From positions 1-5,235 of the forward strand of contig USLW01000176.1 in NCBI GenBank assembly GCA_900555605.1: a stretch of DNA of 5,235 nt, written 5' to 3'. The stretch is from an uncultured Clostridium sp. (lineage in GTDB: Bacteria > Bacillota > Clostridia > UBA1212 > UBA1255). Made by a program: the position numbers and the translations under genes. Position 1 is the stretch's first letter. Every line of letters begins with the position of its first letter. This document shows positions 1-4,489 of this stretch, piece by piece. Below the pieces are notes generated by a model. That model searched no databases. It saw only the letters and a program-made list of their open reading frames with translations, and had not been told where the DNA came from.

Positions 1-1773
1 TGCACTCTTCTGGGCAATCCATTCATTCCAGCCGGTTATCATGATGACCTGCGGATCCATTGCAATCGCCATTTCAAATTGAGAGGCAAAGCCGAGACCC
101 AGCCCGGCTGTTTCTGACGTAAACGCAAAATCGTTTTTCCCGTTATTCGGCTGTACGCCTTTTACATAGCTGCGTCCCTTGCTGGTCGACGGATGATGCC
201 CCATGGCTACGGCTATCTGTTCAAAATTCCCATCAGGATCACGTCCCTGATACATATAATATTCTTTAGATTGCTCATCATATCTGATTTCCTGCAGCCA
301 ATTCCAGTAACCATTCTCATTTTTCCACGCCCAGCAGCCCCTCACGGTAAAATCCGTTAAGATTTCCCGCATTTCATCAGAAAGATTTGAGGTATTTCCG
401 AAAATCAGCGGTTTTCCTTCCCATTTAAAAAAAAGCTCTTCATATTTATCATAATTTTCCGGCGCGTAAACTGTTCTCAACAGCTTCTTCATATGCGATT
501 CAAGCCGTGTATCGTCATCTCCCGTAAGGAAGCAGATCTGCGGTGTCTGGCCGCCCTCTCTGCGGATCTGCAGCCATGTATCAAAAAGCGTCAAATGTGC
601 TTCATTGAATGTCTCGCTATTTGATATATCCAAGAAAATAAAATCCACACCGGCCGCCTGCAGCATATATGCGTGTTTTCTGTATACCCAAGCATCCGTG
701 TTCCGATAATACCCGAAATACGGTTCCGACCAATATGCCTCTCCGCCTTTTTCTTTTAAATAGCTTTTCAGTCCCGCAATGCCTCTCTCCAGATAAATTC
801 GGGTATTATCCTGGACATGAATTCCCGCTCCTGTAACACATAAAAAATAGAAAATGCCCACATATTTTTCATTCTTTGCCGGACCGGCCGCGTCTCCCAC
901 CGCAGTCGTGCGGTTAAGATCGTCCGTGGCTACCCAATTGGTATAATCGACGATTCTCTGACTGCTTTCGGGCAATGTTTGATCAATTTCCGTATAAGTA
1001 AACTTCAGATTATCTATGCAGATATTTCCCTGGTTCCGATGGATCCGTACATTCCAGAAGCCTGCACAGTACAATGAGGCTGCGCCGCTTTGCGCCAATA
1101 CTGCGCCGCCGCTGTCCTTCACGGTCAGCATGCTGTTATCGCCGTGATCAGTATATGCCACGCACGCCATCAGCTCTCCGCCGATCAGGAACTGTATCTC
1201 ATCAACATAGTCGTTGACTTCGATTCGCTGGAAAGACGATAGATCTGCGCCGTGACTGATATCTACAGAAAGGTCTGCCGCCACACTGGAAATCGTTAGG
1301 ATATTCTTTTTCAGAAAAAACGTGATCCCCTTATCAGCGGCAGCAGCGTTTTCTTTTATGCCGCGTACTCCAATCTCCAAGCAGCCGTCCTCGATGAGTG
1401 CGTCAAAGGATAAAAATCCCGGCTCAAAGCCATAGCGGTCGCCCAAATATTCAGCGCCGCCAATGGAAGCACTGGTATTATTTTTCACGGTTAAAGCGCC
1501 GTCCGCGAACACCATTTGTCCCTTTCTTTCGAGGGAAAGAAGCTCATTTTTGGCATAATATGCAGAATCTGTCACAGAGAAATCCAATTCTGCGGTATGT
1601 CTTTTAGCGTCGACCCAATCATAGATTCCTTTCTGCGGACGTATCTCGGCGCCTCCGGAAAGATTGCCGGCAGCATCGCCGCCCGCAGCAAATCCTGTCA
1701 GTCCGCCGGACACAGATAGAATAAAAAATAAAAATGATGATAAAACACGCTGAAAATGATTAATACGTTTCAT
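1..1773 (-). CDS. Secreted protein with glycoside-hydrolase-like TIM barrel (3' end outside window)
   Basis: An uninterrupted reading frame runs from ATG at 1773 to the window edge (591 codons, no stop), so the C-terminus is missing. The start is set by AGGTGAG three bases upstream and by the signal peptide that follows: basic KR at 2-3, a hydrophobic stretch at about 10-28, and likely cleavage after A29 or A30. Residues about 45-265 are beta-rich with many Gly, Asp and aromatics, like a jelly-roll or carbohydrate-binding module. From about residue 300 the pattern fits a TIM barrel: a strand with VGIFYFL (305-311), FIFLDISN (379-385, D382 at a strand end), a TGDDD turn (417-421), a Trp-rich stretch around 480-492, and ITGWNEW (579-585) near the break. 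The WNEW motif at a late strand recurs in GH99/GH71-like and WbsX-like barrels, where the Glu lies at the active site. I do not recognise the exact family or substrate; an exported carbohydrate-active enzyme is inferred. Confidence 0.85.
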   Translation of the reverse strand, partial: MKRINHFQRVLSSFLFFILSVSGGLTGFAAGGDAAGNLSGGAEIRPQKGIYDWVDAKRHTAELDFSVTDSAYYAKNELLSLERKGQMVFADGALTVKNNTSASIGGAEYLGDRYGFEPGFLSFDALIEDGCLEIGVRGIKENAAAADKGITFFLKKNILTISSVAADLSVDISHGADLSSFQRIEVNDYVDEIQFLIGGELMACVAYTDHGDNSMLTVKDSGGAVLAQSGAASLYCAGFWNVRIHRNQGNICIDNLKFTYTEIDQTLPESSQRIVDYTNWVATDDLNRTTAVGDAAGPAKNEKYVGIFYFLCVTGAGIHVQDNTRIYLERGIAGLKSYLKEKGGEAYWSEPYFGYYRNTDAWVYRKHAYMLQAAGVDFIFLDISNSETFNEAHLTLFDTWLQIRREGGQTPQICFLTGDDDTRLESHMKKLLRTVYAPENYDKYEELFFKWEGKPLIFGNTSNLSDEMREILTDFTVRGCWAWKNENGYWNWLQEIRYDEQSKEYYMYQGRDPDGNFEQIAVAMGHHPSTSKGRSYVKGVQPNNGKNDFAFTSETAGLGLGFASQFEMAIAMDPQVIMITGWNEWIAQKSA

Positions 1774-1776
1774 AAA

Positions 1777-1783
1777 CTCACCT
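1777..1783 (-). promoter_or_regulatory. Ribosome binding site of the secreted hydrolase-like gene
   Basis: Read on the minus strand this is AGGTGAG, ending three bases before the ATG at 1773. It is the only purine-rich match to the 16S tail near the start of the frame, and it places the start directly ahead of the signal peptide. Confidence 0.7.
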
Positions 1784-1912
1784 ATATCGTTTATAATATA
1801 TAAATCCTCTTTTATGCTGTTTTTATTTAAATCAAATCTATATATGACTTTGTATTTTTCTGCACATACGCAGCATTTTCCGCATTCAATTCTCATTTTA
1901 TTCGCATTTTTA

Positions 1913-1928
1913 ATTATTATATAATAAT
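1913..1928. repeat. Perfect 16-bp AT palindrome
   Basis: ATTATTATATAATAAT reads the same on both strands, centred between 1920 and 1921. It sits at or just downstream of the predicted start of the minus-strand transcript. It could be an operator, but AT-only palindromes are common in AT-rich spacers and there is no G or C to argue for a protein site. Confidence 0.4.
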
Positions 1929-1940
1929 ATTCATATTTTT

Positions 1941-1969
1941 ACAATAGTAAAAACGATCTTTTTTTGCAA
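1941..1969 (-). promoter_or_regulatory. Candidate sigma-A promoter for the secreted hydrolase-like gene
   Basis: On the minus strand TTGCAA (1969-1964) lies 17 bases upstream of TATTGT (1946-1941), a fair match to the housekeeping consensus. Transcription would start near 1934, giving an AT-rich leader of about 160 nt before the ATG at 1773. Other TATA-like hexamers occur closer to the gene (around 1785-1800), but I found no -35 at proper spacing for them. In sequence this AT-rich some matches are expected by chance. Confidence 0.35.
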
Positions 1970-1993
1970 AATAATATTTTCGCAATCCGCACA

Positions 1994-2022
1994 TTGACAG
2001 CCGGCGCAGGCTCCTCTATACT
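1994..2022 (+). promoter_or_regulatory. Strong sigma-A promoter for the ABC-F leader
   Basis: A perfect -35 TTGACA (1994-1999) is followed by an exact 17-base spacer and a -10 TATACT (2017-2022) that differs from consensus at one position. AT-rich DNA just upstream (1955-1980) could serve as an UP element. Transcription should start near A2029, giving a 5' leader of about 305 nt ahead of the ABC-F start at 2334. A near-consensus promoter upstream of a terminator fits a gene that is transcribed constantly and controlled by early termination. Confidence 0.82.
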
Positions 2023-2056
2023 ATCTTTATCCACAGGCAGAATGGGAGTTGGGAAG

Positions 2057-2077
2057 ATGCGGAAAATTTCTTGCTGA
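2057..2077 (+). CDS. Possible upstream leader ORF 1 (6 codons)
   Basis: ATG at 2057 opens a six-residue frame, MRKISC, ending with TGA at 2075-2077. GGGAG at 2044-2048 lies eight bases before it, an ideal spacing. An in-frame ATG at 2042 would give MGVGKMRKISC, but with a weaker upstream site. It lies within the first 50 nt of the predicted transcript. Short ORFs are frequent by chance, so only the ribosome binding site and the leader context support it. Confidence 0.3.
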   Translation: MRKISC

Positions 2078-2179
2078 ATAAATTGCTTGCGAAAAGAATT
2101 TCGGTATCGCACAGAACGCTGCGGAAAGCAGGGCGGCGCTTGATTTGTTTTCGTATGCATAAGCAGGAAAGTGAACCGT

Positions 2180-2212
2180 ATGCAGCTGATTCTTTTTCGC
2201 CGGAACCGGTAA
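2180..2212 (+). CDS. Probable leader peptide ORF of the ABC-F attenuator (10 codons)
   Basis: ATG at 2180 opens a ten-residue frame, MQLILFRRNR, ending at TAA 2210-2212. AGGAAAG (2165-2171) and the closer GTGA (2171-2174) supply a ribosome binding site. The stop codon lies inside the 5' arm of a hairpin (2209-2232) and only 22 bases before the terminator, so a ribosome here would directly affect which RNA structures form. The 3' half (2193-2208) is also complementary to the segment before the ABC-F ribosome binding site. Its inferred role is a drug-sensing leader peptide that stalls when lincosamides, streptogramin A or pleuromutilins bind the ribosome. A competing 20-codon frame from ATG 2155 lacks a ribosome binding site. 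Confidence 0.55.
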   Translation: MQLILFRRNR

Positions 2213-2242
2213 TATGATAACGTACGTATTACACAGGCTGCA
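2181..2242 (+). promoter_or_regulatory. Candidate antiterminator pairing
   Basis: TGCAGC at 2181-2186, within the first codons of the leader ORF, is the exact complement of GCTGCA at 2237-2242 in the terminator's 5' arm. A G-U pair (2187 with 2236) extends it to seven pairs. If formed, it would compete with the terminator. It is much weaker than the 13-bp terminator stem, and a ribosome starting on the leader ORF would block it, so its place in the switch is uncertain. Confidence 0.25.
2209..2232 (+). other. Hairpin overlapping the leader ORF stop codon
   Basis: GTAATATG (2209-2216) pairs with CGTATTAC (2225-2232) through eight pairs, one of them G-U, around an eight-base loop. The leader ORF stop codon TAA (2210-2212) is in its 5' arm, and the hairpin ends two bases before the terminator stem. 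A terminating or stalled ribosome would open it. It could time polymerase or help insulate the terminator. Confidence 0.4.
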
Positions 2243-2268
2243 GGAAATTGCTTTTCTGCAGCCTTTTT
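2235..2268 (+). terminator. Intrinsic terminator/attenuator upstream of ABC-F
   Basis: A 13-pair stem (2235-2247 with 2252-2264, one G-U at 2244/2255) closes a TTGC tetraloop. The stem's lower half is GC-rich (AGGCTGCAG with CTGCAGCCT), and it is followed by a run of five T (2264-2268). It is the best terminator in the window. It lies after the promoter at 1994-2022 and before the ABC-F start at 2334, with no complete gene between them other than short leader ORFs. That placement marks it as an attenuator. Confidence 0.85.
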
Positions 2269-2277
2269 ATGTAAAAT

Positions 2278-2301
2278 GGGAGCCGCCCGGGCGCGGCTTC
2301 T
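2278..2301 (+). other. GC-rich hairpin after the attenuator
   Basis: AGCCGC (2281-2286) pairs with GCGGCT (2293-2298) around a six-base loop. G2278-G2280 with T2299-T2301 extend it to nine pairs, two of them G-U. No T-run follows, so it is not a terminator. It ends one base before the 3' half of the long-range pairing (2303-2318) and could stack on it in read-through transcripts. Confidence 0.45.
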
Positions 2302-2320
2302 GCGGTTCCGGTGAGGAAAC

Positions 2321-2327
2321 GAGGGAG
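2321..2327 (+). promoter_or_regulatory. Ribosome binding site that fixes the ABC-F start
   Basis: GAGGGAG lies six bases before the ATG at 2334. It decides between this start and the in-frame ATG at 2214, which has no ribosome binding site and would make the protein read through the terminator hairpin. Confidence 0.8.
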
Positions 2328-2333
2328 TATACC

Positions 2334-3833
2334 ATGTCTTCTATACAGATTACAAACCTGACCTTTTCCTATGACGGCAGTTATGATACCATTTTTGACT
2401 CCGTCTCGCTGCGGCTCGATACTGATTGGAAGATCGGTTTTACGGGGAGAAACGGCCGCGGCAAAACGACCTTTCTCAAGCTCCTGCTGGGAAAATATGA
2501 ATACGCGGGATCGATCTCATACGAAAGCAGCCTTCGTTTTACCTATTTTCCCTTTTCCGTGGAGGATCCCACGCAAAGCGCCGAAGCAGCAGTAGCTGCC
2601 GTCAGTCCGGATTCTGCCTTGTGGCAGCTGAAAAGGGAATGCGCGCTGCTGTCGCTGGATGAAGCGGTTTTGAAACGTCCTTTCGGCACGCTGTCTCCTG
2701 GAGAGCAGACAAAGCTTATGCTTGCCGCGCTGTTTTTAGACGACCGTCGTTATCTGCTGATCGACGAACCGACAAACCATCTCGATGCCCGGGCAAGAGC
2801 GATTGTCAGCGCATATCTGAATACAAAGAAGGGCTTTCTTCTGGTCTCCCACGACCGCTGCTTCCTGGATCAATGCGTGGATCATATTTTATCTATTCAC
2901 AAGACGAAAATTGAGATACAAAAGGGAAATTTCAGTTCCTGGTGGTGCAATCAGGAACGGCAGACTCAATTTGAGCAAGCTGAAAATGAAAAGCTGGAAA
3001 GGGACATTGCACGGCTGTCAAGCGCTGCAAAACGGACCGCGGGCTGGTCAGACCGGCTGGAAAAAACGAAATATGACAGTAAAAATTCCGGGTTAAGGCC
3101 GGACCGGGGATATATCGGCCACAAGTCCGCAAAAATGATGAAACGGGCAAAAAGCTTAGCCCGCAGGCAGGAAGCGGCAATCGCGGAAAAAGCGGCGCTG
3201 CTGAAAGACATCGAACGCAGCGACAGCCTGCGTATCATGCCCCTGTCCGCTCCGGCCTGCAAGCTGATCACATTAAGCCATGTCTCTTTGTTTTATGGGG
3301 CACGACCGGTCTGCGAGAATCTTTGCTTAACGCTGAATCCAGGTGACCGCGTGGCGGTTTCCGGTGAAAACGGTTCCGGAAAGAGTACGCTTCTGAAATT
3401 TCTGCGGGGGGAAGACATCAGGTATACCGGCCGGCTTTATAAAACCCCGGGCCTGCGGATTTCCTACGTTTCACAGGATACCTCGGCGCTTGGCGGTACA
3501 CTGGCGGCCTATGCCCGTATGCGCGGTCTTGACGAAGGACTTTTCAAAGCAATTCTGAATAAGCTCGATTTTTCAAAAGCACAATTTGACAAAGATCTGC
3601 GGGACTTCAGCGCCGGGCAGAAAAAGAAAGTACTGATTGCCGGAAGCCTCTGTGAGCGCGCGCACCTGTATATTTGGGATGAACCGCTGAATTATATTGA
3701 CGTCATCTCCCGCATACAGATAGAAACCCTGCTGCTTTCCTTCCAGCCGACGCTTTTATTCGTCGAGCATGACCCGGCCTTCCGCGCTGCAATTGCAACA
3801 GAGGTCCTGAATATCGGAAACGCCAGAGACTGA
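2334..3833 (+). CDS. Lsa-type ABC-F ribosome protection ATPase
   Basis: This 499-aa soluble protein has two ATPase domains and no membrane segment. Proteins of this class bind the ribosomal E site and dislodge lincosamides, streptogramin A and pleuromutilins from the peptidyl transferase centre. NBD1 has Walker A GRNGRGKT (38-45, Arg at the usual Ser position, as in Lsa(A)), signature LSPGEQ (120-125), Walker B LLIDEP (141-146, catalytic E145) and switch H173. The interdomain linker spans about 210-300 and is helical and charged, with its tip around 238-265. NBD2 has GENGSGKS (344-351), FSAGQK (425-430), IWDEPLNYID (447-456, E450) and H479. Length (Lsa(A) is about 498 aa) and the WDEPLNY block match Lsa(A) as I remember it. 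Start 2334 follows the ribosome binding site; an upstream in-frame ATG (2214) would add 40 implausible residues. Expression is likely attenuated by the leader. Whether it gives clinical-type resistance or a milder intrinsic role cannot be read from sequence. Confidence 0.92.
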   Translation: MSSIQITNLTFSYDGSYDTIFDSVSLRLDTDWKIGFTGRNGRGKTTFLKLLLGKYEYAGSISYESSLRFTYFPFSVEDPTQSAEAAVAAVSPDSALWQLKRECALLSLDEAVLKRPFGTLSPGEQTKLMLAALFLDDRRYLLIDEPTNHLDARARAIVSAYLNTKKGFLLVSHDRCFLDQCVDHILSIHKTKIEIQKGNFSSWWCNQERQTQFEQAENEKLERDIARLSSAAKRTAGWSDRLEKTKYDSKNSGLRPDRGYIGHKSAKMMKRAKSLARRQEAAIAEKAALLKDIERSDSLRIMPLSAPACKLITLSHVSLFYGARPVCENLCLTLNPGDRVAVSGENGSGKSTLLKFLRGEDIRYTGRLYKTPGLRISYVSQDTSALGGTLAAYARMRGLDEGLFKAILNKLDFSKAQFDKDLRDFSAGQKKKVLIAGSLCERAHLYIWDEPLNYIDVISRIQIETLLLSFQPTLLFVEHDPAFRAAIATEVLNIGNARD

Positions 3834-3914
3834 CGGATACCGGTTTTGAAGCTTCTGTTTGATATCGGAGCCGGATCCGCCCCTGCCCGCGCATTTTAAA
3901 AAATTTTTATACGT
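3834..3914. other. Spacer after ABC-F with a bulged inverted repeat
   Basis: Just after the ABC-F stop, CGGAT-A-CCGG (3834-3843) can pair with CCGGATCCG (3871-3879) through nine pairs and one bulged A; a GAAGCTTC palindrome (3848-3855) lies in the loop. An AT tract (3895-3910) follows after a C-rich gap rather than directly, so this is at best a poor terminator. Read-through from ABC-F into the sigma operon is possible. I see no gene here. Confidence 0.35.
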
Positions 3915-3941
3915 TGAACAATCCGGGGTTCATGAATCGTA
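3915..3941 (+). promoter_or_regulatory. Candidate ECF-sigma promoter of the sigma operon
   Basis: TGAACA (3915-3920), 17 bases, then CGTA (3938-3941) resembles the TGAAAC-16/17-CGTA/CGTC promoters used by Bacillus sigma-W-like ECF factors. The expected start, near 3948, leaves a short leader that retains the AAAGGGGG ribosome binding site. Many ECF genes activate themselves, so this is probably read by the sigma factor encoded just downstream. TGAAC (3915-3919) and GTTCA (3928-3932) also form a small inverted repeat. No good sigma-A -10 is seen at the right distance. Confidence 0.5.
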
Positions 3942-3950
3942 TTCCTAATG

Positions 3951-3958
3951 AAAGGGGG
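3951..3958 (+). promoter_or_regulatory. Ribosome binding site that fixes the sigma factor start
   Basis: AAAGGGGG lies ten bases before ATG 3969. The in-frame ATG at 3948 has no such site and would fall at the predicted transcript start, so 3969 is preferred. Confidence 0.7.
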
Positions 3959-3968
3959 CAGCTGTCCG

Positions 3969-4484
3969 ATGTTCGATGCCGCAGGCCAGATCGAATTTGT
4001 TTTTGAACAATATGCAGAGCTCATTTTCCATGTTGCATATCAATACACCGGGCAAAAGGCCCAGGCAGAAGACATCACCCAGGATGTGTTTTTGAAATTG
4101 CTGCGCACAGCGGCGCAGTTTACGTCCCAAGAGCATTTGAAGGCATGGCTGATTCGTGTTGCCGTTAATCAAAGCAAGGACTATCTGCGCTCCGGCGCCG
4201 TAAGAAATACCCAGCCACTGACCGAAGAGATTGCAGCCCGGCACACCGCAGCTGCAGAAGAAGAGGCCTTTCTTTTTGATGATACGGATCGCTACGTCAT
4301 GGAAAAGCTCGCCTGTCTTGATCCTAAATACCGCATAATCATCTATCTGTATTACTATGAAAACTATAACAGCACGCAAATCGCAGATCTGATGGATATC
4401 AGCAGGAATACGGTAAACACTTGGCTGCGCCGCGCCCGCAAACGCCTGCGCATGGAGATGGAAGACTGCGCGGATTGGAGGTAA
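3969..4484 (+). CDS. ECF-family RNA polymerase sigma factor
   Basis: This 171-aa cytoplasmic protein has the two-domain layout and length of group 4 (ECF) sigma factors. It would direct RNA polymerase to a small set of promoters, typically for envelope stress or signalling. Region 2 spans about 8-74, with the conserved AEDITQDVFLK block (33-43) and the AWLIRVAVNQSKDYLR stretch (59-74) for -10 recognition and core binding. A loose acidic linker (about 75-105) follows. Region 4 (about 106-162) has the LDPKYRIIIYLYYYENYN segment (117-134) and the helix-turn-helix QIADLMDISRNTVNTWLRRARKRL (137-160), which reads the -35. Start 3969 is chosen from AAAGGGGG at 3951-3958. The downstream membrane protein starts 5 bases after the stop, and its ribosome binding site overlaps the last codons, implying coupled translation. 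A candidate self-regulated promoter lies at 3915-3941. The subgroup and regulon are unknown. Confidence 0.93.
   Translation: MFDAAGQIEFVFEQYAELIFHVAYQYTGQKAQAEDITQDVFLKLLRTAAQFTSQEHLKAWLIRVAVNQSKDYLRSGAVRNTQPLTEEIAARHTAAAEEEAFLFDDTDRYVMEKLACLDPKYRIIIYLYYYENYNSTQIADLMDISRNTVNTWLRRARKRLRMEMEDCADWR
4477..4481 (+). promoter_or_regulatory. Ribosome binding site of the membrane anti-sigma-like gene
   Basis: GGAGG sits inside the last codons of the sigma gene (the final Trp-Arg), eight bases before the ATG at 4490. The overlap suggests translational coupling of the two genes. Confidence 0.8.
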
Positions 4485-4489
4485 CCGCA

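Larger units (their letters stand above)
1774..1993. other. AT-rich divergent intergenic spacer
   Basis: This spacer between two divergent units is strikingly richer in A and T than the flanking genes. It holds no convincing gene. It contains a perfect 16-bp AT palindrome at 1913-1928, a TTTTGCAAAA palindrome at 1962-1971 and an AAAATA/TATTTT inverted repeat at 1968-1980. The last two lie just upstream of the plus-strand -35 box, where they could act as an UP element or a regulator site. A minus-strand frame over 1939-2160 has no ribosome binding site and crosses both promoters, so I do not call it. Confidence 0.6.
2193..2318 (+). promoter_or_regulatory. Long-range leader pairing near the ABC-F ribosome binding site
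   Basis: CCGGAACCG (2200-2208, end of the leader ORF) is exactly complementary to CGGTTCCGG (2303-2311). Pairing continues outward (2193-2199 with 2312-2318), giving 16 consecutive pairs including three G-U. It would enclose both the terminator and the GC-rich hairpin and end three bases before the ABC-F ribosome binding site (2321). A ribosome on the leader ORF would disrupt it, which would expose the ABC-F start. A role in translation is inferred. Confidence 0.4.
2029..2333 (+). promoter_or_regulatory. ABC-F leader: putative ribosome-mediated attenuator
   Basis: From the predicted transcript start to the ABC-F start codon the RNA carries, in order: a very short ORF (2057-2077); a small CGAAA/TTTCG hairpin (2090-2103); a second short ORF with its own upstream AGGA (2180-2212); a hairpin overlapping that ORF's stop codon (2209-2232); an intrinsic terminator (2235-2268); a GC-rich hairpin (2278-2301); and the ABC-F ribosome binding site (2321-2327). 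The same layout (promoter, leader ORF, terminator, ABC-F gene) is known for Listeria lmo0919 and related ABC-F resistance genes such as vga(A) and vmlR, where a drug-stalled ribosome on the leader ORF prevents termination. The mechanism here is inferred from architecture. Confidence 0.7.

Noticed and set aside
1398..1719. Two plus-strand frames of 67-69 codons
   Set aside because: Both are antisense to the continuous, motif-bearing secreted-protein frame and have no good start signals.
1939..2160. A 73-codon minus-strand frame
   Set aside because: It has no convincing ribosome binding site and spans the strong plus-strand promoter and the proximal leader. Its translation shows no motif.
2155..2217. 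A 20-codon leader frame from ATG 2155
   Set aside because: It has no ribosome binding site upstream and overlaps the better-supported 10-codon leader ORF in another frame.
2080..2253. AAATTGCTT repeated at 2080-2088 and 2245-2253
   Set aside because: A nine-base direct repeat of AT-rich sequence within 170 bases is compatible with chance, and it offers no obvious pairing role.
3895..3910. AT tract TTTTAAAAAATTTTT as a terminator of ABC-F
   Set aside because: No GC-rich stem directly precedes the T-run; the nearest inverted repeat ends about 15 bases earlier.
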